From Planctomycetia bacterium (GTDB lineage: Bacteria; Planctomycetota; Phycisphaerae; Phycisphaerales; SM1A02), in NCBI GenBank assembly GCA_005776885.1, contig SXOD01000011.1:1-64000 (forward strand): DNA of 64,000 bases, given 5' to 3'. Numbering within the stretch: the first letter of the stretch is position 1; the number at the start of each line of letters is the position of its first letter. A program made the position numbers and the translations under genes. Positions 8,827 through 17,356 of this stretch are shown one piece after another. The notes below the pieces were generated by a model. That model did no database searches and was not told where the DNA came from. It saw only the letters and a program-made list of their open reading frames with translations.

Positions 8827-10833
8827 ATGTCCACAAACCTCGCAAACCTCAAGAACCTCTCTGAGAAGGACCGCAAGCAGATCGAGGCTGCCCAGGAGAT
8901 GTTGGGGCCCGACCCCGGCACGATGGGACCGGTGAAGAACTACTTCTGGGGAAACTTCAAGGAGACGTCGCTGTTCCCCTACCCGGTCGCTGATGCGGCG
9001 GAGAGCAAGCGCTGCGACGACCTGCTGGCCAAGCTGGACGCCTACCTGCGAACCGAGCACCCCGCCATCCTCATCGACCAGCAGCAGCACATCCCCGAGT
9101 GGGTGATCCGGCGGCTTTTTGATCTGGGCGTCCTTGGCATGACCATTGCCACGGAGTTCGGCGGTGGCGGCTTTGGGATCACGTCGTACAACCGCGTGCT
9201 GGGGCGCATCGGCGAGACGTGCGGGTCGACCGCCGTGTTGGTGAGCGCGCACCAGTCGATCGGCTGCAAGGCGCTGATGCTCTTTGGCAACGACGAGCAG
9301 AAGAAGCGATACCTGCCACACCTGGCGAAGGACTGGCTCAGTGCCTTTTGCCTGAGCGAGCCGAACGTTGGCTGCGACGCCGGCAGCCAGGAGACGCGCT
9401 GCCGGCTCAGCGACTGCGGCGAGTACTACATCATCAATGGCGAGAAGAAGTGGGCCACCAGCGGTGCCATCAGCGGCCTGTTCACGGTGATGGCCAAGCA
9501 GCGCATCAAGGACCCGAAATCCGGCAAGGAAAGGGACGTCGTCACGGCCCTCATCTGCACGCCGGAGATGGAGGGAATCGACATCTTCAGCCGCAATCGA
9601 TCCAAGTGCGGCATCCGCGGCACGTGGCAGGCGCGGATTCGATTCACCAACGTCAAGGTCCCAAAGGCCAACCTCCTCCACAAGGAGGGTCGAGGGCTGC
9701 AGATCGCGCTGACGTGCCTGAACTTCGGCCGCTGCACGCTCAGTGCCGGCATGGTCGGCGGAGCCAAGACCGCGTTCCGCCAGATGGCGAAGTGGGCGAA
9801 GTACCGGTACCAGTTCGATCGGCCCATCGGGGAGTTTGACCTCATTCGGCAGAAGCTCGCGCGCTCCGCGGGATATCTCTACGCGATGGAGTCGATGCTC
9901 TACATGACCACGGGTTTCTTGGACCGCCGTGACGAAGACATCATGCTGGAGACGGCGATGTGCAAGGTCTTCTGCAGCGAGATGGGATTCCGCGTGGTGG
10001 ATGACGCCATCGAGACGATGGGCGGCGAGTCCTACATGACGGAGAACCACGTCGAGCGCATCTGGCGCGACAGCCGCATCAACATCATCGTCGAAGGCGC
10101 GAACGAGGTGATGCACTCCTTCATCTTTGCCTACGGCTCCAAGCAGCTGGGTGAGTGGATGCTGGCGCTCAAGGCCAACCCGATGAAGGCGCCGATCAAG
10201 GCGCTGGGGATCGGTGCCGAACTCTTCCTCGGCGTGCGGCGTGCGCTTCCCGAGCACCGCGTCACCGACGCCCGCCTCAAGCCCCTCATGGACGACGTGA
10301 TGCTCCGCATCCGCGACCACAGCCATTACGTCAAGCTGATGTTCAAGCAGCACGAGGAGTCGCTGGTCACCAACGAGTTCATCCAGGAGCGACTCAGCCT
10401 CAGTGCGCTCTGGATCCACGGCATGCTCTGCAGCCTCTCGCGGCTGCAGCAGGACCTGGACTCGGCGCTCCCCGAAGCCGAGAAGTCGCACCGCCTCCTC
10501 GTGGTTCGCACCTTCTGCGCGCTGGCGAACGAGCGGATTGAGGCTGAGTCGCGTGCGCTCTTCAACAATCATGACTCGCAGGATCGAGCGTGTGGCGAGT
10601 CCGTCATGGCGTGGATCGACTCCCTCCCCAACGTCGACTATTCCATCCCCGAGAGCACGCCCGTCGTGGCCGTGCGCGGCTCGGGCCGCGTGATGGACCA
10701 GACCGGCATCCCGCAGTTCGGCAGTGGAAGCACGTTTGTCGACGAGCGGTCGGGTTTGTGCACCGGGGGCAGCGGCGGCTCCGCCTCACGGACCGCCGCG
10801 TCGCCTGCCTGTTCGGCAGCGAGCCGCGCCTGA
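8827..10833 (+). CDS. Acyl-CoA dehydrogenase, very-long-chain type
   Basis: A 668-residue flavoprotein that would oxidise acyl-CoA to trans-2-enoyl-CoA and pass electrons to ETF. The length matches the ACADVL/ACAD9 group, with an extra C-terminal helical domain after residue 440, rather than the roughly 390-residue medium-chain type. Visible motifs are FCLSEPNVGCDAGS and YIINGEKKWATSG of the FAD-binding region, YRYQFDRPIGEFDLIRQKLA, and the catalytic-base segment IIVEGANEVMHSF. The last 30 residues are Ser/Gly/Ala-rich and probably disordered. It works with the upstream hydratase in beta-oxidation. A TAGCCT box lies 12 bases before the ATG. Confidence 0.93.
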   Translation: MSTNLANLKNLSEKDRKQIEAAQEMLGPDPGTMGPVKNYFWGNFKETSLFPYPVADAAESKRCDDLLAKLDAYLRTEHPAILIDQQQHIPEWVIRRLFDLGVLGMTIATEFGGGGFGITSYNRVLGRIGETCGSTAVLVSAHQSIGCKALMLFGNDEQKKRYLPHLAKDWLSAFCLSEPNVGCDAGSQETRCRLSDCGEYYIINGEKKWATSGAISGLFTVMAKQRIKDPKSGKERDVVTALICTPEMEGIDIFSRNRSKCGIRGTWQARIRFTNVKVPKANLLHKEGRGLQIALTCLNFGRCTLSAGMVGGAKTAFRQMAKWAKYRYQFDRPIGEFDLIRQKLARSAGYLYAMESMLYMTTGFLDRRDEDIMLETAMCKVFCSEMGFRVVDDAIETMGGESYMTENHVERIWRDSRINIIVEGANEVMHSFIFAYGSKQLGEWMLALKANPMKAPIKALGIGAELFLGVRRALPEHRVTDARLKPLMDDVMLRIRDHSHYVKLMFKQHEESLVTNEFIQERLSLSALWIHGMLCSLSRLQQDLDSALPEAEKSHRLLVVRTFCALANERIEAESRALFNNHDSQDRACGESVMAWIDSLPNVDYSIPESTPVVAVRGSGRVMDQTGIPQFGSGSTFVDERSGLCTGGSGGSASRTAASPACSAASRA

Positions 10834-10883
10834 TTCCATCGGGCTTGGGCGGGTCGACCCGCTCCGGCTTCACCAAACAGCGT

Positions 10884-10912
10884 TTGGCCCTCGAGGGCGC
10901 ATTCGATATCGT
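10884..10912 (+). promoter_or_regulatory. Sigma-70-like promoter for the leucine-dehydrogenase-type gene
   Basis: TTGGCC (10884-10889), a 17-base spacer, then TATCGT (10907-10912). A GGAGA ribosome-binding site at 10938-10942 precedes ATG 10947, so this gene has a normal leader. Confidence 0.45.
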
Positions 10913-10946
10913 TTCGCCAACTGTCGCTTCGCACATTGGAGACCAC

Positions 10947-12245
10947 ATGAACGTCCTCGCAGGAATGAAGAAGCTGGGCCACGAAACCGTGGCGTCCCAC
11001 CACGACCATGAAACCGGCCTTCGCGCCGTCATCGCCGTGCACGACACCACTCTCGGCCCCGCCCTGGGCGGCACGCGTCGATTCTTCTACGAAGACGACC
11101 AGAAGGCGGTTTTCGACGTCCTCCGCCTCTCCGAAGGCATGACCTACAAGAGTGCCGCGGCTGGCCTCCCGCTGGGCGGCGGCAAGAGCGTCATCCTGCT
11201 CCCCAAGCCAGGGCACCAGCCCACCGAGGCCGAGGGACTGGCGATGGGTCGATTCGTCGAGACGTTCCGCGGGCAGTACGTGGCGGCCGAAGACGTCGGC
11301 GTCAGCCCGCAGTTCTGCGACTGGATGGCGCGCGAAACGCAGTACATCATGGGCGGCGAGACGGTCAGCCATGGCGGCGACCCGAGCCCGTGGACCAGCC
11401 TCGGCGCGTTCAACGCGATGAAGGCGTGCCTCAAGCACCTCGGCAAGCCGGTCGACTTCTCCAACCTCACCGTTGCGATCCAGGGCGTGGGCGCGACTGG
11501 CTACAAGCTGGCGAAGTTCCTGCGTGAAGCTGGCGCGGTCGTGTTGGTCACTGACGTCCATGTGCCGACCATCAAGCGCGCCGTCGAGGAACTCGGCTGC
11601 GTCGCGCTTGGCAACGACGAGAACCTCTTCCACCAGAAGGTCGACATCGTCGCTCCGTGCGCGATGGGCGGCATCCTGGACGCGGCGACGATCAACGGCC
11701 TCAAGTGCAGCATCGTCTGTGGCACCGCCAACAACATCCTTCTCGCCCCAGAGACGGATGGTGCATTGCTCAAGTCGCGTGGCATCTGCTACGCGCCGGA
11801 CTTCATCGCCAACGCCGGTGGCGTCATTCGACTCGGCGGCCTCTACGTGGGCTGGAGCGAGGCGGACATCGACGAAGCCGTGGCGCGGGTCGAGGACACC
11901 ACGCTGGAAGTGCTGAAGGCGACTGAGTCCATGCCGAACGCCTACGACGCGGCCGTTGCCGTGGCGCAGCGACGCATCCGGGCCGCGAAGGCCATCAAGG
12001 CCGCAGGTGGCGCGCGCGGCGCGACTGGCGCGACTGGGGCGACTGGCGCGACTGGGGCAACTGGGGCAACTGGGGGGACTGGGGGGACTGGCGGCTGCTG
12101 CCAGTCGAAGGGTCACGCGGCGCAACCGGCGATGGCTGGTGCGGGCGCGGGTTCAGGGTCTGGCTCGCATGGGCACTCGAATGGGAACTCGGATGGGCAT
12201 GGGCATGGGCATGGACATGGCGGGTGCGGATGCAAGGGGCACTGA
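10947..12245 (+). CDS. Leucine/phenylalanine/valine dehydrogenase family enzyme with a collagen-like and His/Cys-rich tail
   Basis: A 432-residue NAD-dependent amino-acid dehydrogenase that would deaminate a branched-chain amino acid to its 2-oxo acid. Lys68 (GMTYKSAAAGLP) and Lys80 (LGGGKSVI) fall at the same numbers as the substrate-binding and catalytic lysines of bacterial leucine dehydrogenase. The Rossmann motif is QGVGATGYKLAKFL. After about residue 355 the protein continues into a Gly-Ala-Thr collagen-like run encoded by 9-bp tandem repeats. It then ends in a tail rich in Gly, His and Cys (HGHGHGHGGCGCKGH), typical of Ni, Zn or Cu binding sequences. That tail is not part of the enzyme family. 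The start is supported by a Shine-Dalgarno site and promoter. Confidence 0.88.
   Translation: MNVLAGMKKLGHETVASHHDHETGLRAVIAVHDTTLGPALGGTRRFFYEDDQKAVFDVLRLSEGMTYKSAAAGLPLGGGKSVILLPKPGHQPTEAEGLAMGRFVETFRGQYVAAEDVGVSPQFCDWMARETQYIMGGETVSHGGDPSPWTSLGAFNAMKACLKHLGKPVDFSNLTVAIQGVGATGYKLAKFLREAGAVVLVTDVHVPTIKRAVEELGCVALGNDENLFHQKVDIVAPCAMGGILDAATINGLKCSIVCGTANNILLAPETDGALLKSRGICYAPDFIANAGGVIRLGGLYVGWSEADIDEAVARVEDTTLEVLKATESMPNAYDAAVAVAQRRIRAAKAIKAAGGARGATGATGATGATGATGATGGTGGTGGCCQSKGHAAQPAMAGAGAGSGSGSHGHSNGNSDGHGHGHGHGGCGCKGH
12018..12089. repeat. Nine-bp tandem repeat inside the dehydrogenase gene
   Basis: Eight units of GGSGSRACT type (for example GGCGCGACT, GGGGCAACT, GGGGGGACT). Each unit encodes Gly-Ala-Thr or Gly-Gly-Thr, giving the collagen-like segment. 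The unit is in frame, so copy number can change without frameshift. Confidence 0.8.
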
Positions 12246-12332
12246 GCGGGTGGCGTTGAGTTTGCGCTGATTGGCGCCGTGTGGCGGTGGGTGCAAAGTC
12301 CATCGACCAACAGATCGTCCACAATCTCTCCA

Positions 12333-12362
12333 CCGCGACGGTCGACCGTCGCGGTTTTTTCT
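12333..12362 (+). terminator. Intrinsic terminator after the dehydrogenase gene
   Basis: A perfect palindrome, CCGCGACGGTC then GACCGTCGCGG (12333-12354), directly followed by six T. This is one of the few classical Rho-independent terminators in the window. It lies 88 bases after the stop at 12245. Confidence 0.75.
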
Positions 12363-12673
12363 TGTGTGGATGGTCGATTCCTGCGCCTTTCGGGAGCGTT
12401 TTGAGCTGGCGCGATTTTCGACCCTAGCGTCCGCCCGACTGTGACTTCATTGTGGGGCTCGTGGGGTCTGCGAGCGCATGGCTGCGCCAAGCGCAGGGGG
12501 TAACTGATGATCGTGATCGTCGACGGCTGGACGTGGGTTGGCATCGATGAGTCGGACCGAGTCGCGCGCCGCGGCCAAGCTGGCCCGGGCACAACGGCAG
12601 TGGTGGAGGCGGAACTGGACGTGGCGGTGGCTGGCTCTTGTGTCAAGGGCGGTTGCTGCGGGGGCGTCTCCGG
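12363..12673. other. Intergenic stretch without a supported gene
   Basis: Between the terminator and repeat copy 1 I see no reading frame with recognisable protein character and no RNA gene. Open frames here are GC-driven, and several continue through the palindrome. Confidence 0.4.
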
Positions 12674-12746
12674 AACGTCCCACCCCGTTATCGGTGGAAA
12701 TGTGACCCTGGAGGGCACATTTCCACCGATAACGGGGGCGGACCTT
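12674..12746. repeat. 75-bp palindromic element, copy 1
   Basis: Hairpin at 12686-12734 (arms begin CGTTATCGGTGGAAATGTG), with outer arms AACGTCC at 12674-12680 and GGACCTT at 12740-12746. The left arm carries one extra-A variant (GTGACCCT). It lies 192 bases before the DUF559 gene. Confidence 0.9.
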
Positions 12747-12937
12747 CGCCTGCGCCGCGCCATACTGGAGCGGGACGCCCGTGACATCAGTTGCATGTGC
12801 TGGTCCAGCGGAGTCGCGGCGCGCGTCGGTGGACGAGTCGGCGAGAGGGCCGCGGGGAGGTTCACTCGGAGGCCTGGCGGCAAGCTCGATGGCAGGGCTC
12901 GACCTGTCAACGGCAAGCAGGGAACGCGGGGTGGTCG

Positions 12938-14071
12938 ATGAGTTCGGTGGCCACCGCGGCGGAAGTGATCGATCCCCATACGTCTGGGAAGGCGGCGGAA
13001 CGAGCCACCGCACGACCGGGCCGACGGGTCAATCGCACCGGCGCGAGTGCACGAGATTTGCGCCGCTTGCTCCTTCAACAGGCGGGCGCACTGACCTGGC
13101 AGCAGGCGGTCCAACTTGGCCTCTCTCGCAAGGCGATTCGACAGCGATTGGAGGAGGGTGAGTGGTACGAGTGCCACGGCGTCCTCGTCGTCCCGGCCGA
13201 CTCGCGCTGGGGAGTCTCCGAGGAGGTGTGGCGTGCCGATCCCGACCATCGATTGGAAAGGGGTGCCATGGCCGACTGGCGCGATGCGTGGTGCCTCTCG
13301 CTCCGGGGTGGTGCGAACTCGATGGTGTCGGGACCGCTGGCCATGCGGCTTGGAGGTTGGTCGATCGACGTCGGGCTCGACCCCCCGATGCAAGCGCTCC
13401 TGTCAACGCTCCACCGGCACTCGCCGATTCGCGGCGTGACGGTCATTCGACGGTGCACGATGCCTCGTGCGGCCATCGTGCGCCACTCCCGACTGGACTC
13501 CGACTGCCGTCCAGTCACGCCAGGCCTGCTGCGCGTGGCCTCGCCACTTGAAGGATTGCTGGATACGGTTTCCATCGCTCCACTGCAGTGCGCTTCCGGC
13601 GTCCTTGACCTGGCGCTGCAGCGCCGGCTCGTCACGCACTCGCAGCTGCGGCGAGCGTGTTTCGTTCGTGGCCGCAAGGCTCGCAGGGGACTGCGGCAAC
13701 TTCGATGGCTCACGCGTGCGGTGCAACGCGGTGGGCACTCCCCAGCCGAGCGCCTTCTCGCCACCATCCTGCGGCGCGCCAAGATCAGGGGTTGGGTGGT
13801 CGATCATCCGGTCCACGCTGCGGATGGGGCGGTGATCGCCCGGTTGGATCTTGCGTTCCCTGACCGGATGATCGCGATGGAGGTCGATGGATACTCGGCA
13901 CACTCATCCTTTCCGACCTTTGTCCGCGACCGCGAGCGGCAGAATCAACTGATCCTGGATGGCTGGACCGTCATTCGATTCACCTGGCCACAGCTGAAGG
14001 ACTCGCCCGACGTGGTGGTGCAGACCGTTCGGAGAGCGTTGGCCAACGTTGGCGCAGGCCGCCGGGACTGA
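12938..14071 (+). CDS. AbiEi-like winged-helix plus DUF559 (Vsr-like nuclease fold) protein
   Basis: A 377-residue protein. Around residues 40-80, GALTWQQAVQLGLSRKAIR followed by VLVVP resembles the N-terminal winged helix of AbiEi-type antitoxin proteins. The last 110 residues match DUF559: SPAERLLATILRRAKI, RLDLAFPDRMIAMEVDG, RDRERQNQLILDGW, VIRFTW. In Vsr-like nucleases the Asp and Glu of LDLAFPD...EVDG bind metal. Such genes occur alone in many genomes, sometimes near defence or mobile regions, and their role is not settled. It is flanked on both sides by copies 1 and 2 of the palindromic element. The start at ATG 12938 is chosen because upstream residues look non-coding. Confidence 0.75.
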   Translation: MSSVATAAEVIDPHTSGKAAERATARPGRRVNRTGASARDLRRLLLQQAGALTWQQAVQLGLSRKAIRQRLEEGEWYECHGVLVVPADSRWGVSEEVWRADPDHRLERGAMADWRDAWCLSLRGGANSMVSGPLAMRLGGWSIDVGLDPPMQALLSTLHRHSPIRGVTVIRRCTMPRAAIVRHSRLDSDCRPVTPGLLRVASPLEGLLDTVSIAPLQCASGVLDLALQRRLVTHSQLRRACFVRGRKARRGLRQLRWLTRAVQRGGHSPAERLLATILRRAKIRGWVVDHPVHAADGAVIARLDLAFPDRMIAMEVDGYSAHSSFPTFVRDRERQNQLILDGWTVIRFTWPQLKDSPDVVVQTVRRALANVGAGRRD

Positions 14072-14121
14072 GTCGGGGTGGTGGCGTGGCCGCTGGGCGG
14101 TCCGATCGGGATCTCGGGGCG

Positions 14122-14196
14122 AACGTCCGGGGGCGGTTATCGGTGGAAATGTGCCCTTGGAGGGCACATTTCCACCGATAACCGAGAGCGGACCTT
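14122..14196. repeat. 75-bp palindromic element, copy 2
   Basis: A perfect hairpin: two identical 23-bp arms with a TGG loop at 14135-14183. Outer arms are AACGTCC at 14122-14128 and GGACCTT at 14190-14196, each six bases from the hairpin. It begins 51 bases after the DUF559 stop and ends five bases before a TACAGT box. Confidence 0.95.
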
Positions 14197-14200
14197 GGGC

Positions 14201-14206
14201 TACAGT
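14201..14206 (+). promoter_or_regulatory. -10-like TACAGT for the gamma-glutamyltransferase gene
   Basis: TACAGT nine bases before ATG 14216, directly downstream of palindromic copy 2. The position expected for a -35 box falls inside the right arm of the hairpin (ATAACC). Confidence 0.45.
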
Positions 14207-14215
14207 CAGGCCACG

Positions 14216-16033
14216 ATGGCCGCCACCGGTTCCGACGACAGTCCGCGCATCAAGTCGACCGCATCTGGCACCACTGGCGCATCCGGCACCAATGACACAT
14301 CTGGCACCACTGGCACGGTCGCCACCAGCCAGGTGCTGGCGTCGGACATCGGCGCATCGATCCTGCGGCGAGGCGGCTCCGCGGCCGACGCCGCCATCGC
14401 GATCGCCGCCGCACTCACAGTGTGCGAGCCGACCACCAATGGTCTGGGTGGCGATTGCTTCGCGCTGGTGTGGGAGCCGCGGGTGCGCGGCGAGGGCGAG
14501 GCGGGCGACGAAGCGGGCGACGAAGCGGGGACTCTCGGCGCGACACGGCGCGGCCGCCTTCACGGCCTCAATGCATCGGGTCGATCTCCCGCGGCGCTGA
14601 CGCCCGGCGTGCTCGCGACCGCTTTGGCTCAGCAGCACGTCGCGGACCGCAGCGGAGGTGGCCAACGCAGCCGGTATCCCACTCGCGGGTGGCTGCCCGT
14701 CACGGTGCCGGGGCAGATCGATGGCTGGGTGCAGCTCCACAGGCGATTTGGCAAGCTGCCATTCGCGGAGTGTCTCGCGAGCGCGATTTCGCTTGCGCGC
14801 GATGGCTACGAAGTGGCGCCGCAAACGGCGGAACTGTGGGATCGATCCGCCTCGGTGTTCGGTGCGGACGAGACCTGGGGCGCCGCGTGGCGCGAGGTGT
14901 TTGCGCCGGCGCGCGGCGCGGGTTCCATCGCCGAGGGACGCGCACCTCGCGCGGGTGAATCGATCCGGCTCCCCGCATTGGCTCGAACGCTGGAGTCGAT
15001 CGCCGCGACGAATGGCGAGTCGTTCTATCGCGGTGAGATTGCGCGAGCGATCGCGGCGCATGCGGCCGCGACCAGCGGCTTGCTCACCGAGGACGATCTT
15101 GCTGGCCACGCGTCCGAGTGGGTCGCTCCCATCGGCGCCCCCTACCGCGGGCATCGACTCTGGGAGATCCCCCCAAACGGCCAGGGCATCGCGGCGCTTG
15201 TCGCACTTGGTGTCCTGGAGCGCATTGCGCCGCGCGACGCGACGGGCGGGGCCGCGATGGATCCCGCACGGCTTCACCGCATGATCGAGGCGATCAAGCT
15301 TGGTTTCCTCGTGGCGCACACGCATGTCGCCGACGCCGCCGAGATGGCTCGCCGCGGTGCCACGCCGGAGTCGTTGCTGGCCCCTGCCGCGCTGGACCGG
15401 CTCGCCGCTCGCTTTGACGCCACGCGCGCGCAGGATTTCCTTGCCGGAACGCCCAAGCCCGGCGGGACGGTGCAGTTTTGCACGGCTGACTCAACCGGCC
15501 TGATGGTGTCGTTCATCCAGAGCAACTACGCCGGATTTGGAAGTGGCGTGGTGATTCCGGGATGGGGCATCGCCATGCAGAATCGCGGCGCGTGCTTCAC
15601 GCTGAAGCCAGGCCATCCCAACGAGGTTGGCCCGCGCAAGCGTCCGTACCACACCATCATTCCTGGCTTCCTCACTCGCATCAACGCGGATGGGACCGAT
15701 TCTCCTGCCACAGCGATGGGCGTCATGGGTGGATTCATGCAGCCGCAGGGTCATGTGCAGGTGGTGTCGCACATGCTGGATCACATGATGTCGCCGCAAG
15801 CCGCGCTCGACATGCCTCGGTGGCAGTGGATGGAGTCGATGACGATTCGAGTGGAGCCGCAGTTGCCGGCGCCCGCAGTCGAGGGGCTTCGTGCGCTTGG
15901 CCACCACGTCGACATCGCCGCGAAAGCCGATGTCGCATTTGGTCGGGGGCAGATCATTGCGGTGTCGGAGGACCGCAACTCCTACACCGGCGGAAGCGAT
16001 TTCCGAGCGGACGGGTGCGTGCGCACCGCCTAG
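14216..16033 (+). CDS. ggt: Gamma-glutamyltransferase family protein
   Basis: A 605-residue N-terminal-nucleophile hydrolase that transfers or hydrolyses gamma-glutamyl groups (for example glutathione turnover) after self-cleavage. Family marks are ASDIGASILRRGGSAADAAIA near residue 45, PTTNGLGGDCFALV, PVTVPGQIDGW, PPNGQGIAALVAL, and the putative nucleophile Thr in KPGGTVQFCTAD. IQSNYAGFGSGVVIPG and GVMGGFMQPQGHVQV follow. No obvious signal peptide is present, although classical GGT is periplasmic; the N-terminus is Thr/Ser rich. The reading frame is open far upstream (to 14078) because it runs through palindrome copy 2, but the TACAGT box and residue character support ATG 14216. Confidence 0.88.
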   Translation: MAATGSDDSPRIKSTASGTTGASGTNDTSGTTGTVATSQVLASDIGASILRRGGSAADAAIAIAAALTVCEPTTNGLGGDCFALVWEPRVRGEGEAGDEAGDEAGTLGATRRGRLHGLNASGRSPAALTPGVLATALAQQHVADRSGGGQRSRYPTRGWLPVTVPGQIDGWVQLHRRFGKLPFAECLASAISLARDGYEVAPQTAELWDRSASVFGADETWGAAWREVFAPARGAGSIAEGRAPRAGESIRLPALARTLESIAATNGESFYRGEIARAIAAHAAATSGLLTEDDLAGHASEWVAPIGAPYRGHRLWEIPPNGQGIAALVALGVLERIAPRDATGGAAMDPARLHRMIEAIKLGFLVAHTHVADAAEMARRGATPESLLAPAALDRLAARFDATRAQDFLAGTPKPGGTVQFCTADSTGLMVSFIQSNYAGFGSGVVIPGWGIAMQNRGACFTLKPGHPNEVGPRKRPYHTIIPGFLTRINADGTDSPATAMGVMGGFMQPQGHVQVVSHMLDHMMSPQAALDMPRWQWMESMTIRVEPQLPAPAVEGLRALGHHVDIAAKADVAFGRGQIIAVSEDRNSYTGGSDFRADGCVRTA

Positions 16034-16092
16034 GCGGATGCGGCGGCGACCGGCCACGATGATCATGGCCGCGCCGGATTGGGTCGTCGATT

Positions 16093-16101
16093 TGCTAGAA
16101 T
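16093..16101 (+). promoter_or_regulatory. Extended -10 (TGCTAGAAT) for the pdh operon
   Basis: TG at 16093-16094, one base, then TAGAAT at 16096-16101, lying 27 bases before ATG 16129. No clear -35 box; extended -10 promoters can work without one. Confidence 0.4.
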
Positions 16102-16128
16102 CGACCCTTCGCCAGAGGGCCCCAGATC

Positions 16129-17274
16129 ATGCCGATAACCACCGCCTACAAGACGGAAATCCAGCGCGTCAGCATCCTCGACGAGCACGGCAACTTCGAC
16201 GAGAAGCTGGGCAAGGACCTGATTCCCGACGCGGACCTCATCCAGCTCTACGAGGCGATGGTGACCTGCCGCGTGCTGGACGAAATCGCGTTCAAGCTGC
16301 AGCGCTCGGGGCGCATGGGCACCTACCCGCAGAACATGGGCCAGGAGGCGCCGTCGCTTGGCGCGGCGTATGTCCTGCACAAGGACGACTGGATCGTGAC
16401 CTGCTATCGAGAGAATTGCGGCCTGTTCTGGCGCGGCGTGCCGATGGAGTCGATCCTCCTCCACTGGATGGGCGACGAGCGCGGCAACGCGATGCCTCGC
16501 GAGCATCACGCCACGCCGATTGCCGTGCCGATCGGGACGCAGATGCTGCATGCGACGGGCCTGGCCTGGGCGGCGAAGTACCGCGGCGAGAAGCGAATCT
16601 CCTGCACCTTCTTTGGCGACGGTGCCAGCAGCGAGGGCGACTTCCATGAGGCGTGCAATTTCGCCGCCAACCTGGAGATTCCGGTCGTCTTCGTGTGCCA
16701 GAACAACTTCTGGGCGATCTCGTCTCCCGGCAAGATCAACTGCAGCGCGCCGACCCTCGCGCAGCGGGCGCTGGCCTATGGCATGCCGACGATCCAGGTG
16801 GACGGCAACGACCTCTTCGCCGTCGTCAAGGTGATGCGCGACGCCGCTGCGTGGACTCGCGAGCACGGCAAGCCGCACTTCGTCGAGGCGGTCACCTACC
16901 GGCTGGGCGACCACACCACCGCCGACGATGCGCGTCGATACCGCGACCAGGCCGAGGTGGAACTGTGGAAGACGCGCGACCCGATCACGCGCATCTACAA
17001 CTACATGAAGTCGCGCAAGCTCTGGGACGATTCCAAGGAAGCGGCCACGCGCGAGCGAGCCACGGCGCGTGCCAACGAGGCCGTCGCCACCGCCGAGGGG
17101 ATCGCCGAGCCGCACCGCGCCGATTACTTCAACGCGATGTACGCGCAGCTGCCAGCCGACCTGGCCACGCAGCTGGCGACGCACAACACGCACTCGCTCG
17201 GGCAGACCGAGGAAGCCGCTCGCGCGGCCGAAGAGGCGTTGCTGAAGGCGCACGCTCACGGGTCGCATCACTGA
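16129..17274 (+). CDS. pdhA: 2-oxoacid (pyruvate) dehydrogenase E1 component, alpha subunit
   Basis: A 381-residue thiamine-diphosphate-dependent E1 alpha. The TPP/Mg motif GDGASSEGDFHEACNFA near residue 163 ends in a typical CQNNFWAIS. The phosphorylation-loop equivalent (YRLGDHTTADDARRYR) is present. RENCGLFWRGVPMESILLHWMG is typical of this group. With the next two genes it forms a complex that decarboxylates pyruvate or branched 2-oxo acids. Overall features fit pyruvate E1, but the nearby leucine-dehydrogenase-type and methylglutaconyl-like genes leave a branched-chain role open. The last residues are His-rich. Confidence 0.92.
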   Translation: MPITTAYKTEIQRVSILDEHGNFDEKLGKDLIPDADLIQLYEAMVTCRVLDEIAFKLQRSGRMGTYPQNMGQEAPSLGAAYVLHKDDWIVTCYRENCGLFWRGVPMESILLHWMGDERGNAMPREHHATPIAVPIGTQMLHATGLAWAAKYRGEKRISCTFFGDGASSEGDFHEACNFAANLEIPVVFVCQNNFWAISSPGKINCSAPTLAQRALAYGMPTIQVDGNDLFAVVKVMRDAAAWTREHGKPHFVEAVTYRLGDHTTADDARRYRDQAEVELWKTRDPITRIYNYMKSRKLWDDSKEAATRERATARANEAVATAEGIAEPHRADYFNAMYAQLPADLATQLATHNTHSLGQTEEAARAAEEALLKAHAHGSHH

Positions 17275-17301
17275 TCGCTGGCCGCAAGAACAGCGCGCAG
17301 A

Positions 17302-17342
17302 CCAGCAGCAAGACCAGCAGCAAGAACAGCAGCAAGAACAGC
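17302..17342. repeat. Twelve-bp tandem repeat in the pdhA-pdhB gap
   Basis: Units of AGCAGCAAGAMC repeated about three and a half times between the two subunit genes. It has no stop codon in one frame and might once have been coding, or act as a spacer in the mRNA. Confidence 0.6.
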
Positions 17343-17356
17343 ACGGACCACCAGCC

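Noticed and set aside
14078-14215. Upstream extension of the gamma-glutamyltransferase frame through palindromic copy 2
   Set aside because: The extension is just the translated palindrome; the TACAGT box nine bases before ATG 14216 and the residue character support the later start.
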